From: an uncultured Eggerthella sp. | GTDB lineage: Bacteria; Actinomycetota; Coriobacteriia; Coriobacteriales; Eggerthellaceae | Reading direction: 5' to 3' | Assembly: GCA_900542065.1 (NCBI GenBank) | Contig: UQLU01000012.1 | Span: forward strand, 1-48,841 | Length of the DNA: 48,841 nt | In this document: piece by piece, positions 8,505 through 16,044 of the stretch | Position numbering within the stretch: position 1 is the stretch's first letter | How the letters are laid out: every line of letters begins with the position of its first letter | Translations under genes and position numbers: made by a program | Notes under the pieces: generated by a model | Database searches by the model: none | Told to the model about the DNA's origin: nothing | Seen by the model: the letters and a program-made list of their open reading frames with translations, nothing else

Positions 8505-10718
8505 ATGAACGTGCCAGGATGGCAGAGGATGCCGAGATTTTCAAAAGTATTGAAAAGTGTGAGGGTTGCAAATAATTATCAGGCTTCTGAAAGACGCTCT
8601 GTTTTCTGGGAGCAAGGATCTGATGCGGGTTTTTCGACTGTGGGAATGGTTCTCGCGCTGCTTATTTCGCTTTCTTTGATTTTTACTTGTGCAAAAGTGT
8701 ATGAAGTTAATACTGTTTCGGCTCAAGTTCAAGAAACAGCAGATGCAGCATCTTTAGCAGCGGAAAATGTGGTGGGCGAATTCTATATCGTCGTAACTAT
8801 TTGTGATGCGGTTACGTTTACGTTATCGCTTACTGCATTGGTGGTGATGGGTGTTGGGGTGGTGTGCGCTTGTATCCCGCCTACTGCTGCCTTATCAAAA
8901 GGCCTTATTGACGCATCGGGAAAGATAAGTAAAGCGCGTGATTCGTTTTATGATTCCGCGCAGAAGTCCTTAGAAACTTTGCAGAAAGCACTTCCTTTTA
9001 TAGCTACAGTCAAGGCTCAAGAAGTTATGGCGGCGAATTCTTCTGAAGGTGGATCTAGTTTTTATGGTATTGCCATACTTGCACCTTGGGAAGGAACAAG
9101 CGGCGACGCTTTGAGTTTTAAAGAAGCAAATCAAGCGCAAGATTTGGCTGAGGAAAACCAGCAGGAATTGATCGATCAGGCGGCGAGGGCAGAAGAGGCA
9201 GCTCAAAAAGCAAACGAATGGAAAGAGCATGCCTATCGTCACGATTCGGGGAGTCAAAATGATTATTGCATGTATGAGCGAGCTGCTCATTTGGCGGGGA
9301 TGAGTGGCTCTGATAATCCCTATTTTTCCTCTGTTGATACCTGGAATTTTCAAGCGGCATTATCCCGAGCGAAAGTGTATTACGCAATTCGCTTAGAGAA
9401 GGAATATCCGCAAAGCTCTTCGGTAGATGAGCAATCGAATTCGGCTCTGCGAAAACGATTTTATGCGTATGCGGTAGAAGAGGTTGCTAAAGGATACGTT
9501 CATGAAACGCAAGATTCCTTTGATGCGCTATTTCCTCTTCTTCCGAAAAATACCGATGAGATGCGTTTGACTTCTCTTTATACCGATACGGTATATTCCA
9601 AGACGCAAAACGAACAAGGGTTATTTACTTTGCATGCATGGAGCGGATGTCCAGGCTGTGATAATCAGACCAATGCAGGTACAGGTGCTATTCGGGACAT
9701 GGACAGAAACGCTGCATATACTACCTGTCCCTATTGCAAATTTACGCCAAGCAGTATGGGGAAAGTCGCTGCCGCTTCTTCAAATATAGAAAACGGTTTT
9801 GAATATCACTACAACGAGGTTGCTCGTGCGGCAGACGAATATGAAAAAGCACGCGCAGAGCTAGATCCTGTAAGTCAGGAAATAAAGAACACGGCTAACG
9901 AATTGTTTGATGCGTTTTTTGAAGGTTTGTCGGAAGCTTGTACTAAACGGATAGAAATACTACCTCCTGGTCATTGGGGCGCAATAGCGCTAGTGGTAGA
10001 TACTTCAGCACCTGCCTCCCATTTTCCTTCGCTTTTTGTTGCAAGTGATGGAACGGGGGAATTGGGGATGCGTGCCGCTTTGTCATCTGCAACTCTTGTT
10101 CGAGAATCTTCGGAAGAAGGGAAGAATGTTCTTACTTCGTTTTTGGATGGTCTCGATTCGCAAAACGCATCAGTAGGTGCAGCAAAAACGGTTTTAGAGA
10201 TATGGTCGGGGATGCTTGAGGTGTATGCCCAGGGTAGCGATGCTTTGCAATCAGTAATAAAAACTGTACTTAATGGCATTCCTTTGGGAAGTGCAAGCGG
10301 TTTGGGTACTTGGGCTTCCGATGAATTTGAAAGACGTGTTAAAGATTTTGGCTTCGCGCCACCAGACTTGCAGGCAAGAAAAGCAGTGCTAGTCAATTCT
10401 GTCCACGTATTAGAAGCTGATACCTCAACTTTTTCTGCGCGTTTGTTGTCGACTAAAAATGCTGTTATCCAATATGGCGAAGGTGGTTTGAATGGTGCTG
10501 CATCTGCTGCTGAATCACTGGCAAGCGGTGTAGTGGAAGGGTTAAGCACTGATTTTGAGCTTGCTACTATTGTTCTTGTCGAAGGCGTGGTTGAAATTCC
10601 TATAACCATCGCGTTGCCTTCCTTTGTTACTGAAGGGCTTGCGGGGGCGTTTCGAAGTGGCATAGACCAGCTTTATTCAGTGGTTTCTTCATGGACGGGG
10701 GCAAGACAATGGCGCTAA
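8505..10718 (+). CDS. Large TadG-like surface protein of the Tad locus
   Basis: 737 aa from ATG 8505 (GAAGGGGGCTAGAGTA upstream); the in-frame Met at 8475 lies inside the previous gene without an RBS. An N-terminal TadG-like helix (GFSTVGMVLALLISLSL) is followed by AQVQETADAASLAAENVVGE, the hallmark after the helix in TadG proteins. A second hydrophobic segment lies at about 85-120. The long remainder is mostly helical and Ala-rich, with a CPGC...CPYC pair around residues 380-410. The predicted cleavage motif has Gly, not Glu, at +5. Inferred: a membrane-anchored structural or adhesive part of the pilus machine. Family assignment beyond the N terminus is not possible by eye. Confidence 0.7.
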   Translation: MNVPGWQRMPRFSKVLKSVRVANNYQASERRSVFWEQGSDAGFSTVGMVLALLISLSLIFTCAKVYEVNTVSAQVQETADAASLAAENVVGEFYIVVTICDAVTFTLSLTALVVMGVGVVCACIPPTAALSKGLIDASGKISKARDSFYDSAQKSLETLQKALPFIATVKAQEVMAANSSEGGSSFYGIAILAPWEGTSGDALSFKEANQAQDLAEENQQELIDQAARAEEAAQKANEWKEHAYRHDSGSQNDYCMYERAAHLAGMSGSDNPYFSSVDTWNFQAALSRAKVYYAIRLEKEYPQSSSVDEQSNSALRKRFYAYAVEEVAKGYVHETQDSFDALFPLLPKNTDEMRLTSLYTDTVYSKTQNEQGLFTLHAWSGCPGCDNQTNAGTGAIRDMDRNAAYTTCPYCKFTPSSMGKVAAASSNIENGFEYHYNEVARAADEYEKARAELDPVSQEIKNTANELFDAFFEGLSEACTKRIEILPPGHWGAIALVVDTSAPASHFPSLFVASDGTGELGMRAALSSATLVRESSEEGKNVLTSFLDGLDSQNASVGAAKTVLEIWSGMLEVYAQGSDALQSVIKTVLNGIPLGSASGLGTWASDEFERRVKDFGFAPPDLQARKAVLVNSVHVLEADTSTFSARLLSTKNAVIQYGEGGLNGAASAAESLASGVVEGLSTDFELATIVLVEGVVEIPITIALPSFVTEGLAGAFRSGIDQLYSVVSSWTGARQWR

Positions 10719-11179
10719 AAAGGGGTCGGCGTGGCTTGATTTCTGATCCGATATCAAGCAATTCAAATGCTGGACAGATGACTATAGAATTCGTTGTTGC
10801 TTTTCCTGTTGCACTGGTGATTGCTCTGGTGGCCATTAATGCACTTTTATTTTTCTCGGAGTGTGCCGCTTTCGATCGATCGTTTCGCAGCCTTGTGTGT
10901 ACTTATGCGCCATCGCCCGCTTATGAGCAGGACGTAGCTCAAAGTTGCGCGCAGGTATCAAGCGCTTTGCAAAGTGAATTTGATTCCGAGAATGTGGGAA
11001 TTGAAGTTAGTTCCAGCGGAGCTTCAGGTGGCTTAGTTGAGTTTAGAGGCGTTTTGCGTTTTTCACCGACCTTATTTGGGAAGGGATCGCTGTCAGGTGT
11101 TTTTGGCGTGTCGTTCCCGCCGTTAACTCACCAAGAATCAATCGTTGTTGATGTTTATAAGCCAGGAGTGTTCTTATGA
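10709..11179 (+). CDS. TadE/TadF-like pseudopilin
   Basis: 156 aa. ATG 10709 has GGACGGGGGCAAGAC upstream; an in-frame ATG at 10691 lacks this. It overlaps the upstream gene by 10 bases. Seen: AGQMTIEFVVAFPVALVIALVAIN, a prepilin-like site with Gln +1 and Glu +5 and a helix, then a Cys-containing extracellular domain of about 120 residues. It resembles minor pilins next to TadE/TadG. Confidence 0.75.
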   Translation: MALKRGRRGLISDPISSNSNAGQMTIEFVVAFPVALVIALVAINALLFFSECAAFDRSFRSLVCTYAPSPAYEQDVAQSCAQVSSALQSEFDSENVGIEVSSSGASGGLVEFRGVLRFSPTLFGKGSLSGVFGVSFPPLTHQESIVVDVYKPGVFL

Positions 11180-11919
11180 TTTCCTCTCTAAAGCAAAAAC
11201 AGCAACAAAAGAAGCTAAGACAAGAGCTGCGTACACGCATTCGTGATAATTCGCGAATAGATGGCGAGCAGTTGTTCTTTGATGGGCAGTCAATTGATCG
11301 AGGCTATTTGAACCGAGAGCGGCATTCAAGAAGGGGATGCTATCAACCCAAGGAGGAGAAGGTAACGCAAAAGCGCTCGAAGACCGATCGAAAATCCAGC
11401 AAGAGACATTTTGTGTATCCGAAAGCTCGGATTGTTCTAATAGTCTTTGTGCTACTTGCTTTGATTATATTATTCAGTCCTTTGCTCTCTTCTGATCCTG
11501 GATTATTACAGGTGGGAACTAAAGGGTTACTCGATGCTTTTTCAATCTCTAAAGAAGAACATGCTTCCAATAATTCCCTTGAAGTTGATAGTGATGTTTC
11601 TTGGCAGGGGAGTTACTCCAATGAGCTTCCTGAAGCATTCGATGAAGAAATTGGTTTGCAGGGAGATTCCCCTTTAGCGGTATCAAACGATGGAAGAACA
11701 ATTGGATTTACCCGAGTGGGCACCTCAGCAGAGGTAATGAGTTCTATCCAAAGTGATCTTGAATCAAAAGGATGGGTTTATGTGGCAAGCGGACAGGATT
11801 CTGCAGCTACTTTTGTGAAGGATGAGGGTAAGTTTCGCTGGTTAGCGGTTACCTGTGTCACGGTCGGGGAAGAGGTTTCGGTAGTCCTTGTTCCAGCGGA
11901 AAACAAAAACACAAACTGA
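11176..11919 (+). CDS. Single-pass membrane protein of the Tad operon, unknown function
   Basis: 247 aa. ATG 11176 overlaps the previous stop (ATGA) and has AGGAG upstream. The N-terminal 75 residues are strongly basic and Gln/Arg/Lys-rich, presumably cytoplasmic. One membrane helix spans about 77-97 (IVLIVFVLLALIILF). The outer domain of about 145 residues ends in a compact alpha/beta-looking region (SIQSDLESKGWVYVASGQDSAATFVK...). No family recognised. Coupling to the pseudopilin gene suggests a role in the pilus machine. Confidence 0.65.
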   Translation: MISSLKQKQQQKKLRQELRTRIRDNSRIDGEQLFFDGQSIDRGYLNRERHSRRGCYQPKEEKVTQKRSKTDRKSSKRHFVYPKARIVLIVFVLLALIILFSPLLSSDPGLLQVGTKGLLDAFSISKEEHASNNSLEVDSDVSWQGSYSNELPEAFDEEIGLQGDSPLAVSNDGRTIGFTRVGTSAEVMSSIQSDLESKGWVYVASGQDSAATFVKDEGKFRWLAVTCVTVGEEVSVVLVPAENKNTN

Positions 11920-11940
11920 AACAAAGCGTAAGGATAAGCC

Positions 11941-12282
11941 ATGAATTCTCAAATGAAATCAAGCGTGATTTTGCGAAATGATCCTTCAAGCTACTTCCTT
12001 GTTGTTGCTACGCGCTTTTGGGATAGGGTGAGTGGATTTTTAATCAAGAGACCACACAAATGCATCCTCTTAATATCTCCTTGTAAATCTATCCATACCT
12101 TTGGTATGAGAGAAAACCTTGATGTTGCCTTTATCGATCGTGAAGGACTGGTGGTGCGATCTGATCAAGGAGTATCTCCGCGAAAAGTTCTTTACTGCCG
12201 CGGAGCACACAGCGTATTAGAACGACATGCTTCAGATAGTACTTGGTATAGCAAAGGAGAAAGGGTGATGGTGCATGTATAG
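11941..12282 (+). CDS. DUF192 family protein
   Basis: 113 aa. The conserved core LLISPCKSIHTFGMRENLDVAFIDREG is typical of DUF192, where C-x-SIHT-x-GM and DV-F are invariant-looking. It lacks the usual signal peptide, so it is probably cytoplasmic. Function of the family is not established; DUF192 genes are often found at the end of Tad loci. The 3' end overlaps the next gene (ATG at 12275). Confidence 0.8.
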   Translation: MNSQMKSSVILRNDPSSYFLVVATRFWDRVSGFLIKRPHKCILLISPCKSIHTFGMRENLDVAFIDREGLVVRSDQGVSPRKVLYCRGAHSVLERHASDSTWYSKGERVMVHV

Positions 12283-12757
12283 CGAAACTCAACAGGCGAC
12301 AGAGCAAAAGATTTCTAACGCACAGGTAATTTCACGCAATGCTTTTGGTATTAAAGAATGTCCCGTATGTCATGCGCGTTGTTTTGCGGATATGGAGGTG
12401 TGTTATGGATGTCTTCATTCTTTCACCGAAGAAGAAAACCAGATTTCTGCCGTATCTACCACGCACATACCAATTAGCTTGGAAGTAAAAGGCGATCTTG
12501 AGGAGAGTGATCTTAAGGTAGACGGTGTTAAGGCTGGTGTTTTTGAATCGGGCGAGCTTAATGCAGACGATCTTAAGAGGAACGATTTTAAGACAGATAA
12601 TCCTAAAACAGAGATGCCTTTAAACGATGTGGCTATTCGAAGTGATTTGCCGATAAACGAAATGCCACCCGAATCTTTTAAGACTCAGGTGGCATTGACG
12701 GATCTCTTAGAAATAGTAATCAGCGTTCGTGCGCCCGTGAAGGACCCTGAAATTTAG
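12275..12757 (+). CDS. Zinc-ribbon protein with pentapeptide-like tandem repeats
   Basis: 160 aa. Residues about 28-44 hold CPVC...CYGC, a zinc ribbon. Residues 74-138 are about 13 degenerate five-residue units (DLEES, DLKVD, ... DLKRN, DFKTD, NPKTE ...), encoded by a 15-bp tandem repeat. The periodic Leu/Phe after Asp/Asn recalls pentapeptide-repeat proteins, but the Ala position is missing and acidic/Lys residues dominate, so a right-handed beta-helix is doubtful. It may be a flexible tail. The stop codon overlaps that of thrC on the other strand by 4 bases. Confidence 0.6.
   Translation: MYSETQQATEQKISNAQVISRNAFGIKECPVCHARCFADMEVCYGCLHSFTEEENQISAVSTTHIPISLEVKGDLEESDLKVDGVKAGVFESGELNADDLKRNDFKTDNPKTEMPLNDVAIRSDLPINEMPPESFKTQVALTDLLEIVISVRAPVKDPEI
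12494..12688 (+). repeat. In-frame 15-bp degenerate tandem repeat, about 13 units
   Basis: Units in register from 12494, for example GATCTTGAGGAGAGT, GATCTTAAGGTAGAC, GATCTTAAGAGGAAC and GATTTTAAGACAGAT. The central units are most alike, the outer ones strongly diverged. They encode the five-residue repeats of the zinc-ribbon protein. Confidence 0.65.
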
Positions 12758-14298
12758 CGAGCTAAAAATGAATCAACTGCTGTTTCTATTGCTTCGGTAG
12801 TTCCCTCAATAACATTTTTGAAACGAATGGGAAGGGAATCAAGTTCAGCTAACCCTCGAGGAATGTTATGACTGTTTGCTTCGTTTGCAATAAGTTCGTT
12901 TAGTTCGCAGCCGCTCAGTTTTGCGACTTCTTCAGGGAGCTGTTCGCCAGCTTCAAGCTCGTGCAATGCGCGATAAACGTTTTCTCCAAACTTTGCCCAA
13001 TGCGCGGTGGAGGCAATCAGAACGGGATTATCGCCTTTAAGGCGCTGAGCTACCTTGAATGCCACTGCCGTGTGTGGATCTAAGAGGTAGTCATACGAAT
13101 CAAGAACTTCCTTGATGGTTTTAAGGCAGGTTTTGCTATCTACCGCATCGGCTTTAAAATCTGCCTGGAATTTCGTACGGGTTTCTTCGTCTACCGTAAA
13201 AGCTTTTTCTGTTTTGAGTTGATCCATCCAAGTAGCAATAGCCTGCGCATTGCGTCCCGTGAGTTCAAAAAGCTGACGCTCTACATTGGAAGAAACCAAA
13301 ATGTCCATGGAAGGAGATGGAGTAAGTACAAATTCACGATTAGAAATATCGTAGGTACCCGTATTGATGAAATCGGTCAGAACACGATTTTCATTACTTG
13401 CGCAGAAGAGGGTTCCCAAAGGGGTGCCAATTTGTTTCGCATACCAAGCAGCCAGAATGTTGCCAAAGTTTCCGGTTGGAACGCACACATCTAGGGGCTG
13501 TCCTGCTTCAAGCTTGCCTTGTGCAACTAACTCAGCATAGCTCGATACATAATAGACAACCTGAGGAAGCAGGCGTCCCCAGTTGATGGAGTTTGCACTT
13601 GAAAGTGCAATGTGGTGTTCGTCCATTAAATGAGATGCAAATGCTTCATCGCTAAAAACGGCTTTAGCTCCTGTTTGGCAGTCGTCGAAGTTGCCTTCAA
13701 CTGCCCAGACCATGACGTTTTCGCCTTGCTGGGTTGCCATTTGCTTGTATTGGATATCGCTTACTCCGCCATCTGGATAAAGAACAGCAATCTGGATGCC
13801 GTCCTTATCGCGGAATCCTTCGAGTGCGGCTTTTCCGGTATCACCAGAAGTGGCAACAAGAATAAGAAAGGTGTTATTCAATTTACCCTGTTCACGCAAA
13901 TGAGCAGCACTTGCGCTGAAAAAGTGAGGCAAGCACTGAAGTGCCATATCCTTAAACGCGCTTGTTGGCCCATGCCACAACTCAAGAATATGAGTGGATT
14001 CGTCCAGCGAGGTTATAGGGCAAATCGCACTGTCGTCAAAGCGGGTGCCGTACGTGGCTTCCATGAGCTCGTCGATTTCTTGCTCGGGAAGATCAATACC
14101 GAAGGAGCGATAAATATAAGCAGCACGCTTTGCGTAAGGGAGGTCGGTTAAAGAAAGAATTTCATCAAGGCTTAAATGGGGGAGTGTTTCAGGAACGTAT
14201 AGTCCGCCTCCATCTGCAAGACCTTTTACTACCGCTTCTGTAAAAGTAACGGGAGTGGTGCATTTGCCTCGAGTATCAATGTAGTGATTAGTAACCAT
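12754..14298 (-). CDS. thrC: Threonine synthase
   Basis: 514 aa from ATG 14298 (MVTNHYIDTRG, the usual ThrC beginning); an in-frame ATG at 14331 would add 11 residues but has no RBS. Seen: LELWHGPTSAFKDMALQ with the pyridoxal-phosphate lysine in FKD, TSGDTGKAALEGF for phosphate binding, and NSINWGRLLPQ. Known: converts O-phosphohomoserine to threonine. This is the long ThrC class. It converges on the Tad operon with overlapping stops and diverges from the DtxR-type gene. A TATACT at 14333-14338 (minus strand) could be its -10. Confidence 0.93.
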   Translation of the reverse strand: MVTNHYIDTRGKCTTPVTFTEAVVKGLADGGGLYVPETLPHLSLDEILSLTDLPYAKRAAYIYRSFGIDLPEQEIDELMEATYGTRFDDSAICPITSLDESTHILELWHGPTSAFKDMALQCLPHFFSASAAHLREQGKLNNTFLILVATSGDTGKAALEGFRDKDGIQIAVLYPDGGVSDIQYKQMATQQGENVMVWAVEGNFDDCQTGAKAVFSDEAFASHLMDEHHIALSSANSINWGRLLPQVVYYVSSYAELVAQGKLEAGQPLDVCVPTGNFGNILAAWYAKQIGTPLGTLFCASNENRVLTDFINTGTYDISNREFVLTPSPSMDILVSSNVERQLFELTGRNAQAIATWMDQLKTEKAFTVDEETRTKFQADFKADAVDSKTCLKTIKEVLDSYDYLLDPHTAVAFKVAQRLKGDNPVLIASTAHWAKFGENVYRALHELEAGEQLPEEVAKLSGCELNELIANEANSHNIPRGLAELDSLPIRFKNVIEGTTEAIETAVDSFLAR

Positions 14299-14394
14299 AA
14301 ATCCAACTTTCGTGAGTAAGTGTTGCTGCATCAGTATACTATGTATATCAGATAGATTTTGTTACATCGGTGTATCGATCGGGAAGGGGAAGTT

Positions 14395-14775
14395 GTGGAA
14401 AAGGTTTCCATGTCTCACGAGGATTACCTTGAAGCTATCGTGATGCTTGGCGGAAGCCAAACACAGTCTGTTCGCTCGGTTGATATTGCGACAAAAATGG
14501 GTGTTTCTAAAGCTTCGGTTTCGAAGGCAGTTACCAGTCTTAAGAATTCAGGCATGCTTGAGCAGCCCTATTATGGCGATATCACTCTTACTGAAGATGG
14601 CTATAACTACGGATGCGCTGTTTTGAAGCGCCATGAAATGTTAACGCGCTTTTTAACGGAAAAAGTGGGCCTTACCGAAGAAGTTGCTGAAGAAGAAGCA
14701 TGCCAGATGGAGCATGCAATTAGCGATGAATCGTTCAAAAAGTGGCTTGCGTATTTTGAGCGAATTGGGCTGTAG
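14395..14775 (+). CDS. DtxR/MntR-family metal-dependent repressor
   Basis: 126 aa. GTG 14395 with GAAGGGGAA at ideal spacing; ATG 14410 is an alternative. A winged-helix domain starts SHEDYLEAIVMLGG and contains VRSVDIATKMGVSKASVSKAV as the recognition region. The dimerisation region carries RHEMLTRFL and the metal-ligand-like EEACQMEHAIS. No C-terminal SH3 domain, so the length is MntR-like. Known: family represses metal uptake when Fe or Mn is bound. It is a plausible regulator of the feo operon 3 kb downstream, but the metal is not deducible. Confidence 0.85.
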   Translation: MEKVSMSHEDYLEAIVMLGGSQTQSVRSVDIATKMGVSKASVSKAVTSLKNSGMLEQPYYGDITLTEDGYNYGCAVLKRHEMLTRFLTEKVGLTEEVAEEEACQMEHAISDESFKKWLAYFERIGL

Positions 14776-14807
14776 ACTTTAATATCTTTAACGAGCTCCT
14801 TTAGTGT

Positions 14808-14852
14808 TTGTTGCGTTTTTGCGGTTTGTGCTATTATACGAACAAATGTTTG
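14808..14852 (+). promoter_or_regulatory. SOS promoter with LexA-type box before ruvCAB
   Basis: TTGTTG (14808-14813) and TATTAT (14832-14837) are 18 bases apart. Immediately after, CGAACAAATGTTTG (14839-14852) matches the Gram-positive SOS box CGAACRNRYGTTCG with one mismatch. Its position at the start site fits LexA repression, as known for ruv genes in other bacteria. Confidence 0.65.
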
Positions 14853-14856
14853 ATAG

Positions 14857-14924
14857 TATGCAATTCGTGACAATATGCTGCTCGCGACAGTATGCAACTA
14901 AGGGCGGTATGCAGTTCACCGCAA
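14857..14924. repeat. 17-bp degenerate tandem repeat, four units, in the ruvC leader
   Basis: Units at 14857, 14874, 14891 and 14908, each 17 bases and each opening with TATGC: TATGCAATTCGTGACAA, TATGCTGCTCGCGACAG, TATGCAACTAAGGGCGG, TATGCAGTTCACCGCAA. They lie between the SOS box and the ruvC RBS, so they would be part of the mRNA leader. Confidence 0.75.
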
Positions 14925-14944
14925 AACTGAAGGAGTAAAGGCTG

Positions 14945-15463
14945 ATGGCACGCATCCAGCAACAGCGCATTATTTTGGGCATAGACCCTGGTTTGGCGCA
15001 TACGGGTTGGGGCGTAGTTTCGCAACAAGGTGCTCGGCTATCTTGCGTTGCATACGGTTGTATTGAAACTCCTTCGTCTTGGTCTCTGCCTGATCGGTTG
15101 GGAAAAATATACGGACAAATTGCTGCGGTGGTTAATCGCTATAAGCCAGAATGCGTAAGTATTGAAACGGTTTGGTTTGGATCTAACACTACAACTGCTT
15201 TTGCAACAGGCCAGGCACGCGGAGCAGCTTTGGCAGCGTGCGCGGGATCGGTTGCCTCTTTTGCTGAGTACAGCCCTAAACAAATTAAGCTTGCAATTGT
15301 GGGCACTGGTGCAGCAGAAAAGGAACAGGTTGAATACATGGTTCAGCACCTTTTGCAGCTGGAGTCTAAGCCTCAACCTGATCATGCTGCAGACGCTTTA
15401 GCGGCGGCAATTTGTTTTGCTAATTTTGATGTTGCTTCTTTTGAGAGATTGGCTAGTTTATGA
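14945..15463 (+). CDS. ruvC: Holliday junction resolvase RuvC
   Basis: 172 aa, usual length. RBS AAGGAG lies 9 bases before ATG. Catalytic acidic residues are visible in ILGIDPGLAHTGWG, SIETVWFG and PDHAADALAAA. Known: dimeric endonuclease resolving four-way DNA junctions, working with RuvAB. Its stop overlaps the ruvA start (ATGA), and ruvC-ruvA-ruvB form one operon under the SOS-type promoter. Confidence 0.96.
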   Translation: MARIQQQRIILGIDPGLAHTGWGVVSQQGARLSCVAYGCIETPSSWSLPDRLGKIYGQIAAVVNRYKPECVSIETVWFGSNTTTAFATGQARGAALAACAGSVASFAEYSPKQIKLAIVGTGAAEKEQVEYMVQHLLQLESKPQPDHAADALAAAICFANFDVASFERLASL

Positions 15464-16044
15464 TTTCGTTTTTAAGCGGAACGCTTGTTGCGACAACTCT
15501 TGATTCCGCCATTGTCGACGTGCATGGCGTTGGCTATCAGGTTCTTATGTCGTCAAAAAGTTTATCGCGCTTAGGTATGGTGGGCGAAAAAGTGCGTGTG
15601 CTAACTCACCTGCAGCTTCGCGATGATGCCCTAGTTCTGTATGGCTTTTTGAATCAAGAAGAAAAAGATCTTTTCTTGCGATTGACTTCTGTCTCTAGCG
15701 TAGGGCCTAAGGTTGCTTTAGCGGTACTTTCAACTTTCGATCCTTCGGATGCAGTTGCTGCCATTGTTTCTCAAGATCTTGCTGCTATACAGCGAGTGCC
15801 TGGCGTAGGCAAGAAAATGGCTTCGCGTATTGTTTTGGAACTTAAAGAATCGTTTGTTGAAAGTAATCAGGCTGAACTTGCAGGCTTGTCAAAACGTGCT
15901 CTTGATACGAAAAAATCCGTCACGGAAGCGCTGCTTTCTATGGGTTTCACTTCAGAAGAAGCTGGACTTGCGCTTAAGGGGGCTCCCGAAGAAGCTTCTG
16001 AAACGTTACTATTGCAATATGCACTTAAACGTTTGGGAGAATAA
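15460..16044 (+). CDS. ruvA: Holliday junction DNA helicase subunit RuvA
   Basis: 194 aa. N-terminal OB domain (MISFLSGTLVATTLDSAIVDVHGVGYQV), helix-hairpin-helix region with VSSVGPKVALAVLSTF and VPGVGKKMASRIVLEL, and a C-terminal RuvB-binding domain (TEALLSMGFTSEEAGLAL). Known: tetramer that binds junctions and loads RuvB. Overlaps ruvC by 4 bases and directly abuts ruvB. Confidence 0.96.
   Translation: MISFLSGTLVATTLDSAIVDVHGVGYQVLMSSKSLSRLGMVGEKVRVLTHLQLRDDALVLYGFLNQEEKDLFLRLTSVSSVGPKVALAVLSTFDPSDAVAAIVSQDLAAIQRVPGVGKKMASRIVLELKESFVESNQAELAGLSKRALDTKKSVTEALLSMGFTSEEAGLALKGAPEEASETLLLQYALKRLGE

Noticed and set aside
9971..10663. Open minus-strand frame of 230 codons inside the TadG-like gene
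   Set aside because: Fully antisense to a well-supported gene, Ser/Pro/Thr-rich as expected from antisense of Ala/Gly/Ser codons, with no RBS or family motif.
12494..12688. True pentapeptide-repeat (quadrilateral beta-helix) domain
   Set aside because: The small residue at position i-2 is mostly missing, Pro and Lys break the pattern; better described as minisatellite-derived.
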